Source: JANMDS01 sp031430575 (lineage in GTDB: Bacteria; Pseudomonadota; Gammaproteobacteria; Burkholderiales; Casimicrobiaceae). Taken from it: a stretch of DNA of 64,000 nucleotides. Under the pieces are notes generated by a model. It saw only the letters and a list, made by a program, of their open reading frames with translations, did not search any database and was not told where the DNA came from. The first letter of the stretch is position 1. Every line of letters begins with the position of its first letter. Location: positions 90,525 to 154,524 of the forward strand of contig JANPBT010000043.1 of NCBI GenBank assembly GCA_031430575.1, given 5' to 3'. This document shows positions 53,251 through 62,103 of the stretch, piece after piece. A program made the position numbers and the translations under genes.

Positions 53251-53676
53251 CTACGGGCGCAAATACGCGAAGCCCTCTTTGCTTTGTAGCATTGCAACTT
53301 CAGCCACGCCTGATGGGACAATTTTTAGATCAGAGATCAGCGATTTTGGGTCAATTTTGCGAGAGATGAGCGTGAAATTACACACCCGAAACTCAACGCC
53401 TTTTTTTGCAAGTTCCGCGACTGGAATATCGTAAGGAGTGCCGTTTTTATCTTTCGCGCCGTCAATTAAAAAATCGACACCACGTGCATGGGCGACAACT
53501 ACAATTTTCGCGGTTGGGTCTGCGCTGAGATGATTGCCGATATTGCGCAAGGCATCGCTTGCTTGCTCAAGACCGGCATTGAGGTGGTAGACCGCTTTAA
53601 CTTGGGCGTCCGCGCGGCCTGTGGTGACGACCGAAAATGCCAGCGCGATGAGCGCGATTAAAAAGCTACGATTCAT
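53251..53676 (-). CDS. Exported DsrE-family protein
   Basis: 141 residues from ATG 53676. The preceding in-frame ATG (53682) is only 1 nt from the AAGGA and is unlikely; the same AAGGAAATGTC leader precedes soxB. Signal peptide RSFLIALIALAFSVVTTGRADA. The body (VKAVYHLNAGLEQASDALRNIGNHLSADPTAKIVVVAHARGVDFL) fits the DsrE/F fold with one Cys in VEFRVCNFTLISR, the position used for persulfide transfer in DsrE proteins. A periplasmic sulfur-carrier role in the Sox cluster is inference. Confidence 0.82.
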   Translation of the reverse strand: MNRSFLIALIALAFSVVTTGRADAQVKAVYHLNAGLEQASDALRNIGNHLSADPTAKIVVVAHARGVDFLIDGAKDKNGTPYDIPVAELAKKGVEFRVCNFTLISRKIDPKSLISDLKIVPSGVAEVAMLQSKEGFAYLRP

Positions 53677-53731
53677 TGACATTTCCTTCGCAGGCTAAGA
53701 TCGGCTGATTCTAGCGCTGGCAGCGATTTGG

Positions 53732-54745
53732 CTACGGCGTGGAAAGCCATTTGCCGAGCTGCAGCAATTCCTGCGCGGTGAGCTGCGCTTGCGGCGGCAT
53801 CGGAATCACGCCCCAAACGCCGCTGCCGCCGGTTTTAATTTTCGCCGCAAGATATTGCGCCGCGTCAGCGCGCGAGGCGTATTTCGTGCGAAGATCGGTA
53901 ATGCTCGGGCCGATGGTTTTTTGCTCTGCAGCGTGGCAGGCGTTGCAGCTACTGGCGTTGAACAAAATCTGCGCCGCAGGTATTGCTGATTTCTCGATTG
54001 CAGCTTTCCCGGTGGCAGCCGAAGTTGTGATCCCGCGCAGCCCCAATCCGCGCGTTTGTTCGGCCAAATTGCCGTGGGCATTTTTTGCGTATTCTGGTAT
54101 GGTCGACGATACCTGCGGCGCAGAAATACAGTCTTTCATGCAGGCTACGGCAGCGACGTCGGGCGTGCCGCGTGGCGTTAGCAATCCGTGGTTAGTTGTC
54201 ATCCCGTTGCGGTTGGGCATACGAAGCTGCACGGCAGCGATATTGTCGTTGGAGAGCTCGAAATCGCTCGGCAACACGTCATTCAAGTGCAGGACATACG
54301 CCACACTTGCATAGACTTCATCGACCGTCAACGACTTCGGCGCATTCCATGGCATCGCGCGATTGATGTAATCCCAAAGCGTGGAGACGGTCGCCACTTT
54401 CATCATTGTTGAGCGAATCGGTGTTTTGCCATCAATGAGACTCTCTACCCGCCCGCTAGCGATCGCTTGCTTGCTAATGCCGCCAGAAATCGGGGTGAAG
54501 ACTTCGCCGCTCTCGCCAAATGCGCCGTGGCAGGATTCGCATTTCGTTTCCCAGATTTCTTGCCCTTTGGCTACGCTGCCGCGCCCAACCGGCAAGCCTT
54601 TGAAATCAGGGCGAACATCAATATCCCAAGATTTTATTTCTGCTGGCGTAGCGGCGCGGCCGATCCCCTGATAGGGCGATTGTGCCCAAATCTGCGCCGC
54701 AGGTATCAATGAAATTAACGCGATCATCGAGTTAAACCTGAACAT
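53732..54745 (-). CDS. soxD: Diheme cytochrome c SoxD
   Basis: Haem subunit of the sulfane dehydrogenase SoxCD. 337 residues from ATG 54745, which overlaps the soxC end by 14 nt with GAGG in the overlap as ribosome-binding site. Signal peptide MIALISLIPAAQIWAQ. Haem site 1 is CESCHG (residues 69-74) and site 2 is SCNACHAAEQKTIGP (around 265). SoxCD removes six electrons from SoxY-bound sulfane sulfur. The gene holds three motif copies (54689 in the signal peptide, 54109, 53966), the highest density in any gene here. Confidence 0.92.
   Translation of the reverse strand: MFRFNSMIALISLIPAAQIWAQSPYQGIGRAATPAEIKSWDIDVRPDFKGLPVGRGSVAKGQEIWETKCESCHGAFGESGEVFTPISGGISKQAIASGRVESLIDGKTPIRSTMMKVATVSTLWDYINRAMPWNAPKSLTVDEVYASVAYVLHLNDVLPSDFELSNDNIAAVQLRMPNRNGMTTNHGLLTPRGTPDVAAVACMKDCISAPQVSSTIPEYAKNAHGNLAEQTRGLGLRGITTSAATGKAAIEKSAIPAAQILFNASSCNACHAAEQKTIGPSITDLRTKYASRADAAQYLAAKIKTGGSGVWGVIPMPPQAQLTAQELLQLGKWLSTP
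53966..53984 (+). repeat. Interspersed motif copy in soxD
   Basis: Perfect consensus, encoding Ile-Pro-Ala-Ala-Gln-Ile seven residues before the second haem site. Confidence 0.95.
54109..54127 (-). repeat. Interspersed motif copy in soxD
   Basis: ATACCTGCGGCGCAGAAAT, encoding Ile-Ser-Ala-Pro-Gln-Val in the opposite orientation from the other two soxD copies. Confidence 0.88.
54689..54706 (+). repeat. Interspersed motif copy in the soxD signal peptide
   Basis: AATCTGCGCCGCAGGTAT, again Ile-Pro-Ala-Ala-Gln-Ile, with the CCCAA left flank shared by several copies. Confidence 0.93.
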
Positions 54746-56045
54746 TACTAACCTCACCACTCTGCGCAACTTTCCACGATTGAATGGCGTTGTTGTGATA
54801 GATCGAGCGCGATCCGCGCACCGCACGCAACTGCGCGTAGGTGGGCTGCACATAGCCCGTGTCGTCGATCGCGCGGCTTTGCAAGAGGAATGGGTCTCCG
54901 TCCCAATTCCAGTCGATATTAAAGCGCGTTAAGCATTTCGACAATACCGGCGTTTCGAGTCGCGCCGTTTTCCAATTGCGCCCGCCATCGACGCTGACAT
55001 CTACGCGCTTGATTTTTCCGCGGCCACTCCAGGCCAGCCCCGTAATATTGTGAAAACCTTTATCGAGTAGCATCTGCCCGCCAGAAGGCGAAGTAATCAC
55101 GCTCTTGCATTCCTGAACGCTTGAATATTGACGGTGCAAACCGTCGGGCATCATATCGACGTAGTGGATCGATTCGTCTTTGGTCGCCCACGCCATATCG
55201 CCCACCTCAATGCGTCGCAGGTATTTCACCCAACTCACGCCTTGCACGCCCGGCACCACCAAGCGCAGCGGATAGCCCTGCTCGGGCCGCAACATTTCGC
55301 CATTCATTCCGTAAGCGACGATCACATCATCGAGCGCCATTTCGATCGGAATCGTGCGCGTCATTGATGAGCCGTCAGCACCTTCGGCTAATACGAATTT
55401 CGCTTTCGATTTATCGTATCCTGACATATCGAGCAGCGTCGAAAGTGGCACGCCCGTAAATTCGCAACACGAGAGCATTCCGTGGGTGTATTGCACGGTC
55501 GGCACGGCTACATTCGCCCATTCCATACCGGTATTTGCACCGCACTCAATGAAGTGCATGCGCGAGACCGAGGGTAGGCGCAGCAAATCATCCATGGTGT
55601 AAACGCGGGCTCCTTTAACCAACCCATTAATCATCAGCCGATGCAGCGAGGGATCAACGTCCCACCATCCTTGGTGGTGGCGCTCGAAGTGCAAGCCGTT
55701 GGGCGTGATGATGCCAAACATACTTTGCAGCGGTGCAAACGAAACCGACGCTGCAGAGACGCGGGTGAGCCCAGGTGATTCACGGCGCTGCAAATTCCCT
55801 TCCCACTTTGAAGGTACGCCGTAGCCCTTCGCAGCCACAGGTTGGCCTAAATTTTTGGTATGTTCAGGAAGCGTAAGGATCGCCGGGTCGCCAGCGCTGG
55901 CAAGCGCTTGCGGCATCCATTGGGCGGTCGTGGCCGCCGCGAAGGCGGTGCCTAAGAAGTTGCGCCGCCCGCGCTTCATTGCGCTTTCTTGCTCCGGGGA
56001 GAGAAAATTTTCTGGAGCTTTTCGTAATCGTCCGAGAGCCATCAT
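54732..56045 (-). CDS. soxC: Sulfane dehydrogenase molybdenum subunit SoxC
   Basis: A sulfite-oxidase-fold molybdoenzyme, 437 residues from ATG 56045, which overlaps the regulator's stop by 4 nt. A Tat signal RGRRNFLGTAFAAATT begins near residue 25. MHFIECGANTGMEW carries the molybdenum-ligand Cys (about 168), and GYPLRLVVPGVQGVSWVKYLRRIEVGD and the C-terminal dimerisation domain complete the fold. With SoxD it oxidises SoxY-bound sulfur, so the organism should take thiosulfate fully to sulfate. A variant motif copy at 55211 forms the conserved-looking YLRRIE. Confidence 0.95.
   Translation of the reverse strand: MMALGRLRKAPENFLSPEQESAMKRGRRNFLGTAFAAATTAQWMPQALASAGDPAILTLPEHTKNLGQPVAAKGYGVPSKWEGNLQRRESPGLTRVSAASVSFAPLQSMFGIITPNGLHFERHHQGWWDVDPSLHRLMINGLVKGARVYTMDDLLRLPSVSRMHFIECGANTGMEWANVAVPTVQYTHGMLSCCEFTGVPLSTLLDMSGYDKSKAKFVLAEGADGSSMTRTIPIEMALDDVIVAYGMNGEMLRPEQGYPLRLVVPGVQGVSWVKYLRRIEVGDMAWATKDESIHYVDMMPDGLHRQYSSVQECKSVITSPSGGQMLLDKGFHNITGLAWSGRGKIKRVDVSVDGGRNWKTARLETPVLSKCLTRFNIDWNWDGDPFLLQSRAIDDTGYVQPTYAQLRAVRGSRSIYHNNAIQSWKVAQSGEVSNVQV
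55211..55225 (+). repeat. Variant motif copy in soxC
   Basis: TGCGTCGCAGGTATT, one centre substitution as in the 15097 copy. Coding-strand residues Lys-Tyr-Leu-Arg-Arg are typical of SoxC, so this match may be partly coincidental. Confidence 0.6.
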
Positions 56046-56413
56046 TTCATCATCATCCCGAGAAGAAATGGCTTCTTTGCCGCTTTTGCAAGCGTTGCGT
56101 CGGCATCCATTTTTGAGACCAGTCTCATGCAGACGTCGCGGCATACGTTGATAAGCGTTTCGTCGGATACTTTGAAGAAAGCTTGGTTGCCAGATTTTCG
56201 CCGGCTAAGTACGCCTTGGTCGAGCATCATATTGAGTTGCCGAGATACGTTGGTCTGCGTAAGCCCTGTGAGCCGCACGATTTCGCCCACGCTGCGTTCG
56301 TCGCGGCAGATCGCATGAACGATTTTGACGCGGCTTGGCTCTGCGAGAATCGCGAAAAACTTCGCAATATGCTCTACGAACGGTTCAAACTCATCTAGAG
56401 ATTCGCGCGCCAT
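56042..56413 (-). CDS. ArsR-family regulator of the sox cluster (SoxR/SqrR/BigR-like)
   Basis: 123 residues. Winged helix with FFAILAEPSRVKIVHAI, VGEIVRLTGLTQTNVSRQLNMM and the wing GVLSRRKSGNQAFFKV. Cys36 and Cys91/Cys95 are placed roughly like the persulfide-sensing Cys pair of BigR/SqrR-type repressors, suggesting control by reactive sulfur; this is inference. It is the first gene of the run and overlaps soxC by 4 nt. Two overlapping inverted repeats upstream (56447-56474) are the likely operator. Confidence 0.85.
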   Translation of the reverse strand: MARESLDEFEPFVEHIAKFFAILAEPSRVKIVHAICRDERSVGEIVRLTGLTQTNVSRQLNMMLDQGVLSRRKSGNQAFFKVSDETLINVCRDVCMRLVSKMDADATLAKAAKKPFLLGMMMK

Positions 56414-56446
56414 TTTGATCTTGCCTCCGATTAAGATTCTAAATTT

Positions 56447-56474
56447 ATATGATCATATGCCTACATACGCATAT
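56447..56474. promoter_or_regulatory. Candidate operator for the sox ArsR regulator
   Basis: The perfect 12-bp palindrome ATATGATCATAT (56447-56458) overlaps ATATGC-N8-GCATAT (56455-56474). It sits 34 bp before the regulator's start, in the AT-rich divergent gap. ArsR proteins bind AT-rich inverted repeats of this size. Confidence 0.5.
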
Positions 56475-56554
56475 CGCGATTCTGATTTGAATCGATTAAA
56501 TGCGTTAAATTGGGTAGAAGGTTTCCCGCGATTTTCTGAAGACCGCATTTTTTT

Positions 56555-57316
56555 ATGTGCATTATCGCCATCGCTTTAAACGTTCACCCGCGCTATCGTT
56601 TCGTCGTCGCCAGCAATCGGGATGAATACTTTTCGCGCCCGACAGCGCCGCTCGCGCAATGGGGCGGGGAGCAGGGCATCGTCGCCGGGCGCGATCTTCG
56701 CGGGGGCGGCACTTGGCTTGGGGTCAATTCTCGGGGGCGATTTGCAGCTGTCACCAACTTTCGTGACCCTACGCAAGAAATGCCAAACGCACGTTCGCGC
56801 GGTGCGCTACCTCTTGCGCTACTTGATAGTGCGGCGCCCATCGAAGCGATTATCGAGACCATTCGCCAGAATCGAGCAGAATTTCGCGCATTTAACGTGG
56901 TCACGTGCGATGACGAAGTCGCGATGATTTATGAAAGCCGCACCGATCAGGTGTATCGTCTTGAGCCCGGTGTGCATGTCGTCAGCAACGGGTCATATGC
57001 GCAGCCTTGGCCCAAGTGCCAAGCGCTATTCCAGTCAACCACGAACGCGCTCGCCCACGCAGCGATTGAAAGCGCGTGCTTCGGTGCGCTCGCAGACACC
57101 GTGCGCGCCCCAACGCAGTGCTTGCCAAAGACCGGGATCGCGCACGAAACTGAGCAGGCACTATCGTCAGTATTTGTGCACGGATTGCCTCAATACGGCA
57201 CCCGTTCAAGCACAGTTGTGTTGGCCGGGCAGAGCGGCGTGTCCATCACTGAGCGTACTTTTGCAACCGATCGAACCCCATCCAATGTCGCGTTCTTTCT
57301 CAACGAAAGTGCGTAA
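56555..57316 (+). CDS. NRDE-family (TANGO2-like) protein
   Basis: 253 residues. CIIAIALNVHPRYRFVVASNRDEYFSRPTAPLAQW contains the NRDE motif near residue 22 with the N-terminal Cys at position 2, as in the family. DLRGGGTWLGVNSRGRFAAVTNFR follows, and the C-terminal YGTRSSTVVLAG is also conserved. Function remains unclear; human TANGO2 affects lipid and haem handling. It is divergent from the sox regulator, with a 141-bp shared gap. Confidence 0.9.
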   Translation: MCIIAIALNVHPRYRFVVASNRDEYFSRPTAPLAQWGGEQGIVAGRDLRGGGTWLGVNSRGRFAAVTNFRDPTQEMPNARSRGALPLALLDSAAPIEAIIETIRQNRAEFRAFNVVTCDDEVAMIYESRTDQVYRLEPGVHVVSNGSYAQPWPKCQALFQSTTNALAHAAIESACFGALADTVRAPTQCLPKTGIAHETEQALSSVFVHGLPQYGTRSSTVVLAGQSGVSITERTFATDRTPSNVAFFLNESA

Positions 57317-57408
57317 TGCGCTGAATTAGTTTGACATAACGCTTGTGTCATAGGTTTTTTCGGTATAAAAATGCACAAAATCTAAAAAACTAATCTGGGA
57401 TGTAAAGC

Positions 57409-57468
57409 ATGCAAGTGGACGTAGCCGAAATGGCGCAACACGTGCCGAGGATGTTCAGTGTCGCGTGA
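57409..57468 (+). CDS. Possible 19-codon leader peptide
   Basis: ATG 57409 opens MQVDVAEMAQHVPRMFSVA and stops at TGA 57466-57468, overlapping the GTG start of the DegV-like gene by 11 nt. A weak GGGA precedes it at about 57397. Translation through it could couple to the main gene. It may simply be chance. Confidence 0.25.
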   Translation: MQVDVAEMAQHVPRMFSVA

Positions 57469-58486
57469 AGATGTCGCAACGCTCTTAGACTCCCCGACGC
57501 GGATGACGATGGCGCGGCGCGTCGAAGTGACGCGCGAAAACGCTGTCGTCCGAATCATCTTGGATGCGGGTGGTGAGCTTAGTCAAGATTTCCGCGATCG
57601 GTATCAAGTCGGCGTGGTGCCCCAAATCGTCCAGCTCGGACGCTCCGAAATTATTGATCGGGGCGATGCAGTGGAGACTTTGCGCGCGTACTCCGGCAAA
57701 TTGTTGCGGGCTGAGGTCAGCGGCAAATCATTAACGCCGACCATCAATGATTTTCGTGATGATGTCGCCTCGAAAGTGCAACATGACTGGACGCACGCAG
57801 TCTTAATTGCACCGTCTTCAATGCATAGCAATTCGTTTGTGAATGCCGTGCAAGGCTCGCAGCAAGTTGCGCTCGCAATCAATCGGTTGCGCAAATCAAG
57901 CGTAATTCCACACCAGTTTCAAATGGCGGTGATCGATAGCGGCACGATTAGCGCAGGCGCTGGTGTTCTGGCCTTTGATGCGGTTGCGCGCACGCATGTT
58001 GGGTTATTCGGCGACCGCCTCGTGCATCACCTCGAAGGTATGCGCAGGCTGGTACACACCTATGTGGTTGTTCACGATACGCATTACCTTGACCGTGATG
58101 CTGCGCAACTATCCGCGAAAGAGTGGACTTTCTGGAGTCGGCTGTGTGCGCGTTTTGGCAGCACGCCGGTTTTTTATGTCAACAGCGGTAAGTCAGAAGT
58201 TGCGCGTCGTGTTCGTGGCTATGCCGCCGGGCTCGATTACGCTTTTACGCGCGCAATTGAAGGCCTGCGCGCGGGGCTGAAAACACCGGGTATTTGTATT
58301 AGTTATGCGGGCGATCCCGGCGAACTCGAAAAAACTGCGGCGTTTAATGCCCTCATTGCATTGGCAAAAGAAAAGCGCATCCGCGTGCTGGTGAGCCCAA
58401 TGAGCCTTGTTGAGGCGGTGCGGCTCGGGCCGCGCGCAATGGTCGTCGGTTTCGCGTCCTCAAATTTCCGCCCTTTTTCTAACTAG
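57458..58486 (+). CDS. DegV-family protein
   Basis: 342 residues from GTG 57458 (GAGG at 57447-57450). After a short N-terminal extension, VVRIILDAGGELSQDFRDRYQVGVVPQIVQLG matches the DegV opening, KSLTPTINDFRDDV and HAVLIAPSSMHSNSFVNAV follow, and IDSGTISAGAGVLAFDAV is the usual mid-domain block. DegV-type proteins bind fatty acids and often serve fatty-acid kinase in Gram-positives; in this organism the role is unknown. The C-terminal lobe is shortened but complete in form. Confidence 0.75.
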   Translation: MSREDVATLLDSPTRMTMARRVEVTRENAVVRIILDAGGELSQDFRDRYQVGVVPQIVQLGRSEIIDRGDAVETLRAYSGKLLRAEVSGKSLTPTINDFRDDVASKVQHDWTHAVLIAPSSMHSNSFVNAVQGSQQVALAINRLRKSSVIPHQFQMAVIDSGTISAGAGVLAFDAVARTHVGLFGDRLVHHLEGMRRLVHTYVVVHDTHYLDRDAAQLSAKEWTFWSRLCARFGSTPVFYVNSGKSEVARRVRGYAAGLDYAFTRAIEGLRAGLKTPGICISYAGDPGELEKTAAFNALIALAKEKRIRVLVSPMSLVEAVRLGPRAMVVGFASSNFRPFSN

Positions 58487-58521
58487 CGCCCCTTCCGCCT
58501 GAGCTTTTAAGCCACCCGCTT

Positions 58522-58549
58522 AAGTGCGCAGGTCGGTTTTCCTGCACTT
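58522..58549 (+). terminator. Possible hairpin after the DegV gene
   Basis: AAGTGCGCAGG and CCTGCACTT pair with a 2-nt bulge around a TCGGTTTT loop, 36 bp past the DegV stop and before the groES promoter region. Confidence 0.4.
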
Positions 58550-58557
58550 GAAAACTG

Positions 58558-58570
58558 TACCTGCGGCGCA
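58558..58570 (-). repeat. Partial motif copy in the groES promoter region
   Basis: TACCTGCGGCGCA lies 8 bp before the TATAAT box, in the -35/-10 interval. Confidence 0.55.
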
Positions 58571-58578
58571 ATATTACC

Positions 58579-58610
58579 TATAATTAGCACTCGCTGGTAT
58601 AGAGTGCTAG
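58579..58610 (+). promoter_or_regulatory. groESL promoter -10 box and CIRCE operator
   Basis: TATAAT (58579-58584) is followed directly by TTAGCACTC-N9-GAGTGCTAG (58584-58610), a CIRCE element with one change from the canonical GAGTGCTAA arm. HrcA should repress groESL here. A CTTGAAA further upstream (58547-58553) resembles a sigma-32 -35 element, but no matching -10 was found. Confidence 0.9.
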
Positions 58611-58699
58611 CAAATCTCAGGCGTTTACTGCGCATTTGTCTGTTTGCGCTATTCGCCTTTAAATTTCCCTTTTTGTCCAAAAACAAGGAGTTAGTCGTT

Positions 58700-58987
58700 A
58701 TGAAGTTACGTCCCCTGCACGACCGTGTCATCGTTAAACGCTTAGAAGAAGAGCGTAAAACTGCGTCCGGCATCGTCATTCCCGATACCGCAACCGAGAA
58801 GCCCGATCAAGGCGAAGTTATGGCCGTAGGCCCTGGCAAGCGCGGCGATGATGGCAAAGTTAATGCCCTCGATGTCAAGGTTGGCGATCGCGTTCTGTTC
58901 GGCAAATACGCCGGCCAAACCGTCAAAGTTGACGGCGATGAGCTTCTCGTCATGCGCGAAGAAGATCTCATGGCTGTCGTGCTCTAA
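58700..58987 (+). CDS. groES: Co-chaperonin GroES
   Basis: 95 residues from ATG 58700 with AAGGAG at 58685-58690. KLRPLHDRVIVKRLEEERKTASGIVIP contains the start of the fold and the beginning of the mobile loop; DRVLFGKYAGQTVKVDG and the final REEDLMAVV are typical. It caps the GroEL ring. Controlled by the CIRCE site 90 bp upstream; groEL follows after 83 bp. Confidence 0.98.
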   Translation: MKLRPLHDRVIVKRLEEERKTASGIVIPDTATEKPDQGEVMAVGPGKRGDDGKVNALDVKVGDRVLFGKYAGQTVKVDGDELLVMREEDLMAVVL

Positions 58988-59070
58988 AACCTTCCCTGCA
59001 GCGCGCAATGTTCGCGCTGCTTGAAGTGTTTTCTGCACCGTTCTGAATTTAAGTTCTAGGAGAAATAATC

Positions 59071-60720
<1,650 letters not shown>

Positions 60721-60836
60721 CGCGCAGCGTATCGACGTGCCGGGCGTTGATGCGCGTGGCTTCGCTTACAACATCGTACGCGTCCGCCCTCGCGCCTAGC
60801 CCAGCCCGCCGTACTCGCGTGTTGCGTTGTCAACAC

Positions 60837-60866
60837 AAAAAAAGCCCCGCACTGCGGGGCTTTTAA
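60837..60866 (+). terminator. Rho-independent terminator of groESL
   Basis: A stem GCCCCGC-ACT-GCGGGGC (60844-60860) is flanked by an A-run and followed by TTTTAATTTT, 120 bp after the groEL stop. Confidence 0.9.
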
Positions 60867-60885
60867 TTTTGAGCGCTGAATGTGA

Positions 60886-60939
60886 AATACCTGCGGCGCA
60901 GATTTGACCCAAAAATAGCCAATTCTGCGCCGCAGGTAT
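60886..60939. terminator. Inverted pair of the interspersed motif
   Basis: A perfect reverse copy (60886-60904) faces a forward copy (60921-60939, with one extra T) over a 16-nt spacer, just before the stop of the SGNH gene, which converges with groEL. Confidence 0.85.
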
Positions 60940-60941
60940 GG

Positions 60942-61763
60942 CTATGGTTGTGCCACACCAATTTGCTGCAATACCTGCAACCAAGCGCCGCGCGCGAGTT
61001 TGTCAAATCCCGCGCGCGTGGGGTGCATTTCGTTGGCCCAATCGCTTTTGTAGGTGGCTTTTGCCGTCGAGAGTGTCCCAATTTGGCGCACTAAAAATAC
61101 ACCGGTCATTTGGTTTGCGAGGTGTTGCAAAGCGGTGTTGAAAGTCTCCATGAAGTGAGCGACAACGGCAATGCGGAAATCGCGGTTGTCTTCCACTTTC
61201 GCCGCATCGAGCGCGGGCTTAAGCCACGGCCCGCCAAACTTGAATGCGGTGCCACCGATGAGCGAAAACGGTGTGCCATCGGGAACAGGGAGATCATAGC
61301 CGTTGAGCAAAATCGCAGGCGTGCGGATTTCGGCGCGTTTGGCAGCGATTTGCACGTCCGAGATCAGCGCAGAAATCGTGCCGACCATGGCGTCAATCGC
61401 AGTGTTTAATTTTTCTTCGTTGAAGCATTTTTTAGGATCGGTGATATTTGCGCAATTTTTCTTTAGCGCCAATCCGAGATCAACGACATCGTTACCCCCG
61501 CCACTGATCATCACGACGCTATAAGCGAAATTGGAGCGCTTTAATTCGAAGCGCCATTCGCTCGCAAATTCACCCTCGCGGTAAGCGGAGAGCTTCGCTC
61601 CGTTTTTGCCCAATACTAACCCTGAGCGAAAGTCTTCTTTCAGCTCACGTAGTCGCAAGACCGCATCAACGAGATTATTGTTTGGATACCAAAACCACGA
61701 ATCGCCAATAGCGAGGATCGCTTGATTGATGCCCGGAAAGCCGCGCGGAAGAATCATGCTCAT
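60942..61763 (-). CDS. SGNH/GDSL-type hydrolase
   Basis: 273 residues from ATG 61763 (GGAGCG just upstream). AILAIGDSWFWYPNN is block I with the nucleophile Ser; VMISGGGNDVVDLG is block III (GxND), and WANEMHPTRAGFDKLARG holds the Asp-x-x-His block. No signal peptide is seen, which suggests a cytoplasmic protein or a protein exported by another route. Two Cys residues in KKNCANITDPKKCFNEE may form a pair. It lies 340 bp downstream of a polymorphic toxin gene on the same strand, but a motif stem-loop separates them; whether it belongs to the toxin locus is unknown. Confidence 0.8.
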   Translation of the reverse strand: MSMILPRGFPGINQAILAIGDSWFWYPNNNLVDAVLRLRELKEDFRSGLVLGKNGAKLSAYREGEFASEWRFELKRSNFAYSVVMISGGGNDVVDLGLALKKNCANITDPKKCFNEEKLNTAIDAMVGTISALISDVQIAAKRAEIRTPAILLNGYDLPVPDGTPFSLIGGTAFKFGGPWLKPALDAAKVEDNRDFRIAVVAHFMETFNTALQHLANQMTGVFLVRQIGTLSTAKATYKSDWANEMHPTRAGFDKLARGAWLQVLQQIGVAQP

Positions 61764-61844
61764 ATTCGCTCCAAAGTTTGGTTTAGAAACTCCGAGAGTA
61801 AAGCGATTTCGCGCGCGTTGCTATCCCCCAAAATGGGTAGGCTT

Positions 61845-61909
61845 GCGCCAATACCTGCGGTGCAGATTAAGTTGATTTTGAGTCAAATCTGCGCCGCAGG
61901 TATTGGCGC
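61845..61909. terminator. Inverted pair of the interspersed motif downstream of the toxin gene
   Basis: The arms 61845-61868 and 61886-61909 pair over 24 bp with one mismatch; each holds a motif copy (61850-61868 with one substitution, 61886-61904 perfect). The rest of the 61764-62103 gap has no convincing gene. Confidence 0.85.
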
Positions 61910-62103
61910 GAGGGGTGAGTTGCGGGTTCCGCATGCGGCAGGCGCTTGCGCAAGTGCCGCAGCGAGCGCGAAGGGAGTCCGCCTGATTCCATGCGATGAC
62001 TGCGATCGTGCTCACAAACCACTCAGCGCAATGCGGCTCGTGTCTGATTGGGCAAGCACGTTTTTCAATGCCCAATGAGCCGAGCGGGTTACATTTTTCT
62101 CGC

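Noticed and set aside
60971..60990. Further motif copy in the SGNH gene (AATACCTGCA)
   Set aside because: Only 9-10 bases match and the CGCAG half is absent; counted as chance.
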